Assembly (NCBI GenBank): GCA_965652395.1
Contig: CBFGUW010000014.1
Coordinates: forward strand, 1 to 64,000
DNA length: 64,000 nucleotides
Direction of reading: 5' to 3'
Source of the DNA: Saccharospirillum sp965652395
GTDB lineage: Bacteria > Pseudomonadota > Gammaproteobacteria > Pseudomonadales > Natronospirillaceae
This document shows, one piece after another, positions 16,345 through 24,847 of the stretch. Both the position numbers and the translations under genes were made by a program. The notes below the pieces were generated by a model, which was not told the origin of the DNA, searched no databases, and saw only the letters and a list, made by a program, of their open reading frames with translations. The stretch's first letter is position 1. Every line of letters starts with the position of its first letter.

Positions 16345-16786
16345 GTTGAGATAATCGTCACTTCCGCCCCTCATTCCGGAACGCCACAAGCTCACGCTAT
16401 CACGCTCCTGCTCGTAGTAGAGCACTATTCCAAAGCCTTCTAAACCCTTCATACCCACCACAACACCTGACTATCAACTCCGGAAAATCCTTCAAGCCCG
16501 ATGGCTATCTCAGATACTCAATCACTTTCGAGGCATCTTCCGGAGAATATCCGGTATATCCGTCACACACCCTGTAAGGTTTAGAGCATTCTGTGACGGA
16601 GTTCAACCGAAAATCTCCGAGAGGTGTCGAGTGTGTCCGCCTTGTGTCCAAACGGAGAGCACCCTTCTTCCCACCAATGCCTTACGCTTGATAGCGGGCT
16701 TCAACAAATCACATAGGAGCAATCCATTGGGAACCAGCAAACGAAAGAGTATGCTTACCCCAAACCGCACATCAGGAGCCACCAGC
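16345..16786. other. Array boundary region, no intact gene
   Basis: About 440 bases between the array and the pirin gene. No integrase is visible. A minus-strand frame ending at the TAG at 16505 reads VTECSKPYRVCDGYTGYSPE and then DASKVIEYLR, which looks like the end of a decayed gene but has no start. An inverted repeat AACTCCG/CGGAGTT-type sequence lies near 16480 and 16600. Confidence 0.35.
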
Positions 16787-17809
16787 ATGAGCGAGAGCCC
16801 CATCCTGGCCGTCATCGACCTGGGTTTTCCCTGGCAAACCGCCGACCCTTTCCTCTTCTGCGTTCACCATAAGGACGACTACCCCGAAGGCAACGCTCAA
16901 ATGGGCCCTCAAGCCTCGCTTGGCGGCCGCCAGATCGGGCAGGATTTCGATTGGAGCCTGCCCTGGCGCATGTACCACGGCGACACCATCCCCGGCTTCC
17001 CGGCCCACCCCCATCGCGGGTTTGAAACCATCACGGTGGTCACCCAAGGCTATGTGGACCATGCCGATTCCCTCGGCGCCGCCGGGCGCTACGGCGGCGG
17101 CGATACCCAGTGGATGACCGCTGGTAAGGGCGTCCAGCATTCCGAAATGTTCCCGCTGCTCAGCGAAACCGACCCGAACCCGATGGAGCTGTTTCAGATC
17201 TGGCTTAATCTTCCCAGCCAGTCCAAAACCGCTCAACCCCACTTTGGCATGCTCTGGCGTGAGGATATCCCCAAGGTTACCCAGGCCGATGCTCAGGGCC
17301 GTGCCACTCTGGTTACCGTCGTCGCGGGCGAGTTGGACGGCCATCAGGCACCGCCACCACCGCCCGATTCCTGGGCGGCGGACCCGGCCAATGGCGTCGC
17401 GGTCTGGACCATTCAATTGGCGCCAAATGCGGAATGGTCCCTGCCCGCCCATGCCGCCGGGCTGAACCGGGTGCTTTACTGCTATGAAGGCAACGGTCTG
17501 CGAATTGCGGATGTTGCAATCAAGGTGCGCCAGGGCGCTCAATTGCGCTCCGAAAAGGCTGTATCGCTGGTCGCCGGTGATCAGGGTGCCAGTTGTCTGC
17601 TGCTGCAGGGCAGGCCCATCGGAGAGCCGGTCGTGCAATACGGTCCTTTTGTTATGAACAGCGAAGAGGAAATCCGCCAGGCCTTTGCGGACTTCCGCCG
17701 CGATGAATTCGGCGGTTGGCCCTGGCCAAGGCATGATCAGGCGCATGACCGTCAGCGCGGCCGTTTCGCGAAACACGCCGACGGCCGAACCGAAGAAAAA
17801 GAAAGCTGA
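16787..17809 (+). CDS. Pirin-family protein
   Basis: A 340-residue cupin protein of the pirin family, iron-binding proteins with quercetinase-like or regulatory roles. Metal ligands are visible: His residues in FPAHPHRGFET and the His and Glu of GVQHSEMF. The pirin C-terminal cupin follows, with LLLQGRPIGEPVVQYGPFVMN. The frame is open from 16631, but the ATG at 16787 has AGGAG eleven bases upstream and gives a normal family start (ILAVIDLGFPW). NnrU follows 110 bases downstream on the same strand. Confidence 0.88.
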   Translation: MSESPILAVIDLGFPWQTADPFLFCVHHKDDYPEGNAQMGPQASLGGRQIGQDFDWSLPWRMYHGDTIPGFPAHPHRGFETITVVTQGYVDHADSLGAAGRYGGGDTQWMTAGKGVQHSEMFPLLSETDPNPMELFQIWLNLPSQSKTAQPHFGMLWREDIPKVTQADAQGRATLVTVVAGELDGHQAPPPPPDSWAADPANGVAVWTIQLAPNAEWSLPAHAAGLNRVLYCYEGNGLRIADVAIKVRQGAQLRSEKAVSLVAGDQGASCLLLQGRPIGEPVVQYGPFVMNSEEEIRQAFADFRRDEFGGWPWPRHDQAHDRQRGRFAKHADGRTEEKES

Positions 17810-17919
17810 GGAGCGCGCAGCAGCGCCTTCCTCGGCTGATGAATGGCGCTGTACGTCCTTTTGGAACTCGATTAGTCTGGGCACACTTCGACCACAACCC
17901 ATTAAAACAAGGAATAACC

Positions 17920-18498
17920 ATGACCTTCCTGATACTCGGCCTGGTTCTGTTTCTCGGCGTTCACTCCGTGCACCTCTTCGCTCCCGACTTTCGCCAGCAA
18001 ATGATCGACAAGCTCGGTGAAGGCCCCTGGAAAGGCATCTATACGCTGATATCGCTTCTCGGCTTTGTCCTGTTGATCTGGGGCTACGGCCAAGCCCGCC
18101 TCACCCCGGAATGGATCTGGATCGCCCCCGGCTGGACGCGGCATCTCTCCGCCCTGTTGATGATCCCATCCTTTATTCTGCTGACGGCCGCCTATGTGCC
18201 CGGGTCTTTGATGAAAGCCAAGTTGGGGCACCCCATGGTGCTCGGCACCAAAACCTGGGCTTTCGCGCATTTGGTCAGCAACGGCACCCTGGCGGATATC
18301 CTGCTGTTCGGTGGTTTTCTGGTGTGGGCGATTTTCTATTACGCCATCACCCGTCGCCGGGAGCGTCGTGACGGGGTGACCCGCACGGCTGTCGGCGCCT
18401 CACGCGATCTCATCGCCGTGGTGATCGGTCTGGTGTTCTATGCCGTTTTTGCTCTGTTCCTGCACGGCTGGCTGATCGGCGTCCGCCCCTTCGGTTAA
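17920..18498 (+). CDS. NnrU-family membrane protein
   Basis: A 192-residue membrane protein of the NnrU/MSCRAMM-like isoprenylcysteine-methyltransferase-type superfamily. It begins MTFLILGLVLFLGVHSVHLF and has about five to six membrane segments. Family features are GVHS near 15 and GTKTWAFAHLVSNG with the LADILLFGGFLVWAI segment. NnrU proteins were named from denitrification loci but are widespread; no denitrification genes are here. The ATG at 17920 has AAGGA upstream and is preferred to the earlier open frame from 17839. Confidence 0.88.
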   Translation: MTFLILGLVLFLGVHSVHLFAPDFRQQMIDKLGEGPWKGIYTLISLLGFVLLIWGYGQARLTPEWIWIAPGWTRHLSALLMIPSFILLTAAYVPGSLMKAKLGHPMVLGTKTWAFAHLVSNGTLADILLFGGFLVWAIFYYAITRRRERRDGVTRTAVGASRDLIAVVIGLVFYAVFALFLHGWLIGVRPFG

Positions 18499-18511
18499 CC
18501 CGCAGCTCCCT

Positions 18512-18532
18512 GGCCCGGGTTGAATCCGGGCC
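18512..18532 (+). terminator. GC-rich hairpin after nnrU
   Basis: GGCCCGG and CCGGGCC separated by seven bases, starting 14 bases after the nnrU stop. No T-run follows, so it is only a possible terminator. Confidence 0.4.
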
Positions 18533-18653
18533 TTCCCACCCCAAGCCATACCTCTTTCGCGACTGGGTTTTCAATGCCGGGAACCCTCGGCCTCAGTCGA
18601 ACCGTCTACACTGACAGCCGTCCTTTTTGAAACATGAGAGGTCACACCGAACG

Positions 18654-20201
18654 ATGAATTCGGAAGAGTTACACCTTCATCTGCGCAACCTGAACGTGCA
18701 GGACTACCCTCAACTCAAGCGCCTGATGGACCGGGTGTACGACGACATCGGTGGTGCCTGGCCGAAGGAAACCATCGTCCGTCTGATTGAAGAGTTCCCC
18801 GACGGTCAAATCGCTATTGATGACGACGGTACCCTCGTCGGCGTTGCGCTCAGTTTGATGGTGGACTACACGACCTTTTCAAACCCGCACAAGTACGATG
18901 ATCTGATCGGTCAGCGGGAAATCATTCTGAACAACGCCAATGGCGATGCCCTCTATGGCCTCGATGTATTGATCGACCCGGACTACCGTGGGCATCGGCT
19001 GGGACGTCGACTGTACGACTCCCGCAAGGATCTCTGTCGCTCCATGAACCTGCGCGCCATCCTGGCCGGGGGGCGCATCCCCAACTATTACCAGTATTCC
19101 GATAACCTCCAGCCGACCGAATACATCGATCAGGTCGCGCGTAAGGAGATTTACGACCCTATTTTGTCGTTCCAGTTGGCCAACGATTTTCAGATGAAGC
19201 GCCTGATGCGCAAATACCTACCAGAGGATGAAAAGTCCCAGGGCTTCGCCACCCTGCTGGAGTGGAACAATATTCTGTTCGAACCCGCCGACCGGGTGCT
19301 GGAAAACACCCGCACCCAGGCTCGGGTGGGTGCGGTGCAGTGGCAAATGCGGGAATTCGAATCCGTCGAGGCGGTGTTGCAGCAGGTTGAATACTTCGTC
19401 GATGCCCTGTCGGATTACCAGAGTGATTTCGCCGTCTTCCCGGAGCTGTTCAACGCCCCGCTGATGGGCCTGACCGATCAATCCGATCAGGTGGCGGCCA
19501 TTCGCTATCTCGCCACCCATACGGAAACCTTCACCACCGAATTGAGCCGAATGGCGGTAAGCTACAACATCAATATTGTGGCCGGCTCCATGGTCGAGGA
19601 AGGCAAAGACGGCCGCATCTACAACGTGGCCTATCTGTTCCGCCGCGACGGCACATTGGAGCACCAGGCCAAACTGCACATCACCCCCCAGGAAAGACGC
19701 GACTGGGTGATCGAAGGCGGCCACGAACTCGCCGTTTTCCAGACCGATGCCGGACGCATCGGCATGTTGATCTGCTACGACGTGGAGTTCCCCGAACTGA
19801 GCCGCTTACTGGCGGACGACGATATGGACATCCTGTTCGTCCCCTTCTGGACGGACACCAAAAACGGCTACCTGCGTGTGCGCCACTGCGCCCAGGCCCG
19901 GGCGATAGAAAACGAATGCTACGTGGTGATTTGCGGCAGCGTCGGCAACCTGCCCTCCATTGAAAATCTCGACATTCAGTACGCTCAATCCGCCGTGTTC
20001 AGCCCCTCGGATTTCGCCTTCCCGCACGATGCCGTGCTGAACGAAACCACGCCCAACACCGAGATGATTTTCTTCTCGGATCTGGACTTCAACCGGTTGA
20101 AGATCGTTAGAAACGAAGGCTCGGTCACGAACCTGAAAGACCGCAGGCGGGATTTGTTCACATTGAAGCGCCGCCCTTTCCTGGCGCAGAATGTGGAGTG
20201 A
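18654..20201 (+). CDS. GNAT acetyltransferase-nitrilase fusion protein
   Basis: A 515-residue two-domain protein. Residues 1-180 are a GNAT N-acetyltransferase domain (LYGLDVLIDPDYRGHRLGRR is the acetyl-CoA loop). Residues 225-505 are a carbon-nitrogen hydrolase with the Glu-Lys-Cys triad: Glu in FAVFPELFNAP, Lys in AKLHITPQERRDW, Cys in GMLICYDVEFPELSR. This fused family is known in bacteria and is predicted to act on amides or deaminated metabolites. The ATG at 18654 follows GAGAGGT; an upstream TTG is less likely. It is monocistronic. Confidence 0.9.
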   Translation: MNSEELHLHLRNLNVQDYPQLKRLMDRVYDDIGGAWPKETIVRLIEEFPDGQIAIDDDGTLVGVALSLMVDYTTFSNPHKYDDLIGQREIILNNANGDALYGLDVLIDPDYRGHRLGRRLYDSRKDLCRSMNLRAILAGGRIPNYYQYSDNLQPTEYIDQVARKEIYDPILSFQLANDFQMKRLMRKYLPEDEKSQGFATLLEWNNILFEPADRVLENTRTQARVGAVQWQMREFESVEAVLQQVEYFVDALSDYQSDFAVFPELFNAPLMGLTDQSDQVAAIRYLATHTETFTTELSRMAVSYNINIVAGSMVEEGKDGRIYNVAYLFRRDGTLEHQAKLHITPQERRDWVIEGGHELAVFQTDAGRIGMLICYDVEFPELSRLLADDDMDILFVPFWTDTKNGYLRVRHCAQARAIENECYVVICGSVGNLPSIENLDIQYAQSAVFSPSDFAFPHDAVLNETTPNTEMIFFSDLDFNRLKIVRNEGSVTNLKDRRRDLFTLKRRPFLAQNVE

Positions 20202-20211
20202 GGGGTAACCC

Positions 20212-20886
20212 TCACACCACGAAATGCACCTGAGCATTGAAGGCGATCACGATCCGGTCTTTATCGCCAAAATAAGGCAGGGCCGAATGGGTTAAATAGG
20301 AGGGGAATATCACGACTTTGCCGGTCTCGGGGGCGATGTCCCACACTCCGGTTCGGTTCAGGTATTCCGCCCCGGCATCCAGATAGTGCCCGGCGTTGAC
20401 CCGTGGGTCGTAGAAACGGTTCACGCCGCTGCGACGACTGAAATCCTCGTCTCCTGCATCGAGATAATAAATACCGCACCAGGAGCAGTTGGGGTGGCTG
20501 TGAGCATCGTGGTAGCCGCCCTTGCGGGTGATGTGGTACCAGCTTTCGGTGATAACGGCCTCGGCCTCGGCGCCTTCCGGCCAATAATCTTCGTTAACCT
20601 GGGTGGCCACGGTCAGAATCATTTCACTGAGAGTTTGGTTCAGCACCTGCAGGTCGGCGTTATCCAGCTCCAGAAAATTCAGTTCACTTTCAAACAGACC
20701 CTGCTTCGCGCTCAAGGCCACCTCACTGGCCACGTCGATGGTGGATTGGGTTTGGTGTTGGTATATGGCTTCACGGATCGGTTCGTGCAGCAAATCATGG
20801 TAGGGGTTAGTGCAGATGATCAGGTCCGTACCCCAGGCAGGCAGGACTTCGATATCCGGTGTGTCAGTGATCAGTCGGTCAGTCAT
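20212..20886 (-). CDS. Putative 2OG-Fe(II) oxygenase (TIGR02466-like)
   Basis: A 224-residue protein. The C-terminal half has the double-stranded beta-helix signature: ESWYHITRKGGYHDAHSHPN with the proximal His/Asp-type ligands, CGIYYLDAG, then VVIFPSYLTHSALPY with the distal His and DRIVIAFN with the 2-oxoglutarate-binding Arg. This matches TIGR02466-type proteins, whose substrate is unknown. It converges with the GNAT-nitrilase gene 11 bases away. Confidence 0.75.
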   Translation of the reverse strand: MTDRLITDTPDIEVLPAWGTDLIICTNPYHDLLHEPIREAIYQHQTQSTIDVASEVALSAKQGLFESELNFLELDNADLQVLNQTLSEMILTVATQVNEDYWPEGAEAEAVITESWYHITRKGGYHDAHSHPNCSWCGIYYLDAGDEDFSRRSGVNRFYDPRVNAGHYLDAGAEYLNRTGVWDIAPETGKVVIFPSYLTHSALPYFGDKDRIVIAFNAQVHFVV

Positions 20887-20948
20887 GGGAGTACATCACA
20901 GCAAATGCGTTGCGCTATTGTAGCGAAGTGATGTGAATAGCCCAAAAT

Positions 20949-21473
20949 TCAGGTGGGGTACACGGCCTGCTTTTCGGTTTTCCGTTCGATCAGGAAGGTA
21001 TGCCTACCGGCTTTTCCGTCTATGGAAAACGAGACTTCAATGGTCAGGTCGTCCTCTGCGTCAAGGCCGGACAGTTGAGTGGTATCGATCTCGAACAGCT
21101 TGACGCTTTGTTTATATAAGCCGTGTTCCGATAGCAGTGCATCCAAAATGGCGCTGTCGGTAAACACCTGGCGGGTTTCCCAGCTACCGTTGCTGATGAC
21201 AGCCTCGTTCAACTGCACCGCTTTTCCCGCCTGGTCGCTGTAGAGCCCCAACCAAACGATATAGCTTGAATGGGTGGCCGCCTTGGCGTTCACCACGAAC
21301 AGAATGTCATCCGTTTTGAAAGGGCTCAGGGTATCGGAAGTGAAATCGTAAGTGCGGTAAAAATATTCCGAAGGCTCATGCTGAAGCCGAACCGCTTTGG
21401 TCATGCGGCAGGCCGACAGCACTAATGCGGCCACCGCTACCAGGGCGATACCCAGAACCACTTTCAAATCCAT
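20949..21473 (-). CDS. Putative lipoprotein next to effector-like gene
   Basis: A 174-residue protein with a lipoprotein signal: MDLKVVLGIALVAVAALVLS followed by AC, giving a lipobox at about residue 22. The mature part is a beta-rich domain (ILFVVNAKAATHSSYIVWLG, EVSFSIDGKAGRHTFLIER). I do not recognise a family. It starts 24 bases after the 21497 gene and is probably co-transcribed, which would suit an immunity protein or a partner; that is inference. An ATG nine bases upstream (21482) is an alternative start. Confidence 0.65.
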   Translation of the reverse strand: MDLKVVLGIALVAVAALVLSACRMTKAVRLQHEPSEYFYRTYDFTSDTLSPFKTDDILFVVNAKAATHSSYIVWLGLYSDQAGKAVQLNEAVISNGSWETRQVFTDSAILDALLSEHGLYKQSVKLFEIDTTQLSGLDAEDDLTIEVSFSIDGKAGRHTFLIERKTEKQAVYPT

Positions 21474-21496
21474 ATCAGACACCCGGTCAGCTTGAA

Positions 21497-22324
21497 TTAA
21501 TGCTCGCCCCGAACATTCCCACCCAGGTTATAGGGCAGAACATCGGCAACGACATGCCCGAGACCCTTAGCCGCGAAAGAGCCCCAACCGGCGAGATCAT
21601 ACCAGTTTTCCGGCGCCGGGGCGGGGTTCACGTAGTTGTAGGTGCCGGCAAATTCCGGATCTGTGACCAGTTCGTGGGTATCGCCATCAAAAACCGCTTC
21701 GCGACCGTCCGGATGAATGAATTTAAGCTCCGGCTTGCCTTCGCCATTATCGTGAAAAATCGATTGCGATTCCGGCAGCAACTGCCATTGGGAACCCTCG
21801 GCTATGGCTTCTTCATAGCTGGGCAGGTTGCTGTTCATTGCCGCCCGGTCTTCAAAGTGCCAGGCAGAGAGGCTTTCCAAAAAGCTGGGTTCAACTTCGA
21901 TGCCCAGGCTGGAATAGACATCGGCCACCACCTGGCGGCTTTGGTCGCTCTCCACATTACGCAGGGCTTCACGGATGTTCTCTTCGTTACCGTCCCGAGC
22001 CCAATCCCGGGCGGCGGTATCCACCAGATGGCGCTGTTCCGCAGGGCTCAGCCTTCCCAGGCTTGAATCACCATTCAACGCCTCGGCCACGCGCTCACCA
22101 CCCGCTTCGTCGTAGCTGATACCGGCGAAGCTGTCTTGAGCGTTTGCATTGCTTTGAACCCAGCTGTCTATTTCCTGCTGACGCGCCGGAGAGAGATCAG
22201 ACGACGCACCCGCTTCCTGCATCACACTCGTGGAGTGCGACGACGTTTCCGCCGAAGAACTCTGGCCGAGTGATTGGGAGGAAGTGGAGGCCGCACCGGC
22301 CTGGCTACTGGATACCCCTGTCAT
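21497..22324 (-). CDS. Hypothetical protein with polymorphic-toxin-like C-terminus
   Basis: A 275-residue soluble protein with no signal peptide. The first 45 residues are Ser/Ala/Gly-rich and disordered. The middle is helical. The C-terminal 90 residues have a compact domain: KFIHPDGREAVFDGDTHEL, then TDPEFAGTYNYVNPAP, a HVVADVLPYNLGGN end. The last part resembles domains seen at the ends of some secreted effectors, which is a recollection, not a search result. With the lipoprotein just downstream it may form an effector-immunity pair. Function unproven. Confidence 0.5.
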   Translation of the reverse strand: MTGVSSSQAGAASTSSQSLGQSSSAETSSHSTSVMQEAGASSDLSPARQQEIDSWVQSNANAQDSFAGISYDEAGGERVAEALNGDSSLGRLSPAEQRHLVDTAARDWARDGNEENIREALRNVESDQSRQVVADVYSSLGIEVEPSFLESLSAWHFEDRAAMNSNLPSYEEAIAEGSQWQLLPESQSIFHDNGEGKPELKFIHPDGREAVFDGDTHELVTDPEFAGTYNYVNPAPAPENWYDLAGWGSFAAKGLGHVVADVLPYNLGGNVRGEH

Positions 22325-22531
22325 TGTTCGTCCTTATATCCGTTCAGTTAGCTCATGAACTTTACAGGGTCGCCGCCATCGGCAGAACTGGGACTGCTCC
22401 TAGCTAGGGTTTTTACCAGGGGTCCCCCGTTTCCACTCCCTATAAAACTGACATAAAAGAGGGCCGGTTTAATACTTCTGTTTATTTGCGGCATCTGCGG
22501 GTTCGCACTAAACCTGTACCGGAAGCCTAGG
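22325..22531. other. Upstream region between divergent units
   Basis: About 200 bases without a gene, upstream of the 21497-22324 gene. It has a poly-T tract, an AGGGGTCCCCCG hairpin near 22420 and a TATAAAA motif near 22440. The 277-bp inverted-repeat element follows. Confidence 0.3.
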
Positions 22532-22808
22532 GAGCCTCTGAATAATTCCCGTGTGGCTCTGGCTTTTCCGAGGGACGGTGCCGCAAGGCGGGCTCATGCC
22601 GGAATGTCTAGACCTTTCAAATGAGTCCAACGCAGGGGCACCGTTCCTCGGAAAGCCCCTTCGGGCGGGGCCAAAACGCTCTGCCCCGTCGTTGGACTTC
22701 TTGACAAGGGCTACGGCCATTGCGCTGCGAAGTCCGTCGGGATGCCGCATCACTAGCGGCAAAGCGTTTTGGCTCCCGCAGAGCCGCACGGGAATTGTTC
22801 AGAGGCTC
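22532..22808. mobile_element. 277-bp MITE-like inverted-repeat element
   Basis: Terminal inverted repeats of 28 bases (22532-22559 and 22781-22808) differ at two positions; they begin GAGCCTCTGAATAATTCCCG and GAGCCTCTGAACAATTCCCG. Nested pairs lie inside: CCGAGGGACGGTGCC with GGCACCGTTCCTCGG, and CCAAAACGCTCTGCC with GGCAAAGCGTTTTGG. No transposase is encoded. The layout is that of a non-autonomous transposon or a large folded repeat. Target duplications are not clear (CTAG-like to the left, TTAG to the right). Confidence 0.75.
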
Positions 22809-22844
22809 ACTTAGCACCACCGCCATTGAAATGGAGGGCACCAC

Positions 22845-23660
22845 ATGGAAACCTGGCAAGTGATCACCCTGTTGCTAACCGGCCTTGGGCTTTTGGCCAC
22901 TGCTGTTTTTATCCGCGCCCGTTTTGGCGAAAAGTATGAACTGAAATCCATCGACCTCGTCTTGCTTATTGTCCCTTTGCTGTTCGTTTTGTTGGTTACA
23001 GGCAAGCTTCAAATATTCGAAGCCTTCGGTGTGAGGGCCGACTTCTCCCAGCTTTTCGCCGAGGCGGCTGCCGAGGACATCGACCGTCAGGTAACCAATA
23101 CCGCATCACCCGGTGTCGATGAACTCGTCACCCTACTTGAAACAGCCGCCAAAGCAGGAGTACAGGAAATTCCGAGGCTGATGGAACAAAAAACGGAAGC
23201 GCTGGTGTTTCGCCTGGGTCACGGGGGCTATTACGGCCCGGCCATAGAGCAGTATTTCAATGCGCTCTATGCCAGTTCTTATTTGCAGTACCTGATTATC
23301 CTAACGCCCGAGGGACAATTATTCGGTCTGTATGATGCCCTCGACCTGGCGGTGTATTTCAGAACCGAGGGCAACGGCGCCTATGAGGATTTTGCCTATT
23401 GGCTTAACCAAGCCTCCCCAGGCGCCGAGCAATCACTGGCCCGGCTTCCGGGGTTTATTAGCGCTGAAGCTTCGGTATTCCAAGGCTGGAGCAAACGAAG
23501 GGCCTTGGAAGCCATGGATGACCTTGGGTTGGATACCTTGCCCGTGGTGGATGAAGACGGGCAGTTCGTTGGGTTGGTGGAGCGGGGTCAATTGACCACC
23601 AGCTTGATATTGCAGGTGGCGAGGCAGTTGGATGGCACCGAAGACGGGGAAGGCCTCTAA
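22845..23660 (+). CDS. Membrane protein with C-terminal CBS-like half domain
   Basis: A 271-residue protein. Two hydrophobic segments at 5-25 and 36-55 are followed by a long soluble part. The end, RRALEAMDDLGLDTLPVVDE and then GQFVGLVERGQLTTSLILQVA, looks like one CBS motif (strand-strand-helix), which usually binds adenosyl ligands in pairs. The middle, around GHGGYYGPAIEQYFNALYASS, I do not recognise. It starts 36 bases after the MITE-like element and ends overlapping the convergent lipoprotein gene by 4 bases. Confidence 0.65.
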   Translation: METWQVITLLLTGLGLLATAVFIRARFGEKYELKSIDLVLLIVPLLFVLLVTGKLQIFEAFGVRADFSQLFAEAAAEDIDRQVTNTASPGVDELVTLLETAAKAGVQEIPRLMEQKTEALVFRLGHGGYYGPAIEQYFNALYASSYLQYLIILTPEGQLFGLYDALDLAVYFRTEGNGAYEDFAYWLNQASPGAEQSLARLPGFISAEASVFQGWSKRRALEAMDDLGLDTLPVVDEDGQFVGLVERGQLTTSLILQVARQLDGTEDGEGL

Positions 23661-24847
23661 TAGAGGCTTCCCTTTCTGTCGAGGTAGGCCGGTGACTCAA
23701 ATAGCGCGGGATTAACACCATAAGCTATCAATTCGTCACGATTGAGAAGGGTTTCAAAGCGAAATTTTGTAACAGCGAGTGTTGTTACCGCAGGGGAAAA
23801 CTCCTCTGTTAAAGAATACAGTTTGATCAACTCAAGATAGGAAAGAAAGTACCCGGGGTTGTACTCAATGGACTGCCTCAAGTGCTTCAAAGCTTCTTCA
23901 TACTGCCCGTTCTCGATGAGCATCCGGGCGAAAACAGTATGAAAGTAAGCAAAGTCTCCAGTTATTCTTACCATTCGGTCGACCATTGCCTCCTGCTCAT
24001 CAAAAGGCAAGTCGCCCATGTACCACCACCGATAAACAGGAAACATTTGAGAATAATAGGAAAGCATGCCGTCCCAGTTTTCGATAAACAGAGGGTTTTC
24101 ACCCGCAAGATTCACTCGGAGCAGAAAGACAACCGGATTGGCTGTGTTGATCTTATGAGTCTTAACATAGCGTAGAAAGTCAGTATCGCTCTTCTTATAT
24201 GCATCGAAAAAATCAGATACAGATAGCGGGGCAGGAGCACGCCCGCGACCTTTGATGGGCTCTGGGTCCCTTTTCTCCATGGCATAGTTGAGATATGCCA
24301 TAGCTTGAGACACACCCATGACATACCCATTATTGACCACATCGAAAATGAAAAAATCACCTCCCTTATCATGCGTTTCTTCATATTTCCGGATCAGGAT
24401 TCCAATCCATTGATCTTCATAGGCCGTGGAAACCTGGTAGTTCATCTTGTAGTAGTGCTGTGAAAGATTACCAGCATCATCGTACTCGCGGACCACTTGG
24501 GCATTCAGAAAATCCCAATCCTCATTAAAACCTGGATAAAACGCCTCTCCAGGCATATAGAGAGAGCTATATTCCGATATCTCACCATAAAGATCGATAT
24601 CCCAGCCATTAATAACGTACTCATAGTCATACAGCTGTAGAAAAGCCTCCTCGTCATTCGACTGGATCAGGTGATTTACAGCCAATGCAAAGGACTCTTC
24701 TGTAACGGCCTGCTCTGCTTTATGCAACCAGTTAATTGACTGAGATACATGAGAAGCCTCATCGACAGGGCGGGTTGAACATGCAGCCAGTACAGAAAAG
24801 AGGGCGATGGCACTCGCCTTTTTGATGGTGCCCTTAATCAACGTCAT
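23657..24847 (-). CDS. TPR-like lipoprotein
   Basis: A 396-residue protein. The signal is ASAIALFSVLAAC with a lipobox Cys near 23. The C-terminal part has TPR-like helices (ENGQYEEALKHLRQSIEYNP, GYFLSYLELIKLYSL). The middle is aromatic-rich and unfamiliar. The start overlaps the stop of the DUF3857/transglutaminase gene by 4 bases, so the two are translated together and may work together in the cell envelope. Confidence 0.7.
   Translation of the reverse strand: MTLIKGTIKKASAIALFSVLAACSTRPVDEASHVSQSINWLHKAEQAVTEESFALAVNHLIQSNDEEAFLQLYDYEYVINGWDIDLYGEISEYSSLYMPGEAFYPGFNEDWDFLNAQVVREYDDAGNLSQHYYKMNYQVSTAYEDQWIGILIRKYEETHDKGGDFFIFDVVNNGYVMGVSQAMAYLNYAMEKRDPEPIKGRGRAPAPLSVSDFFDAYKKSDTDFLRYVKTHKINTANPVVFLLRVNLAGENPLFIENWDGMLSYYSQMFPVYRWWYMGDLPFDEQEAMVDRMVRITGDFAYFHTVFARMLIENGQYEEALKHLRQSIEYNPGYFLSYLELIKLYSLTEEFSPAVTTLAVTKFRFETLLNRDELIAYGVNPALFESPAYLDRKGSLY

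Noticed and set aside
16603..16815. 70-residue minus-strand frame upstream of pirin
   Set aside because: It overlaps the pirin start region and resembles nothing; only a weak gene remnant nearby was noted.
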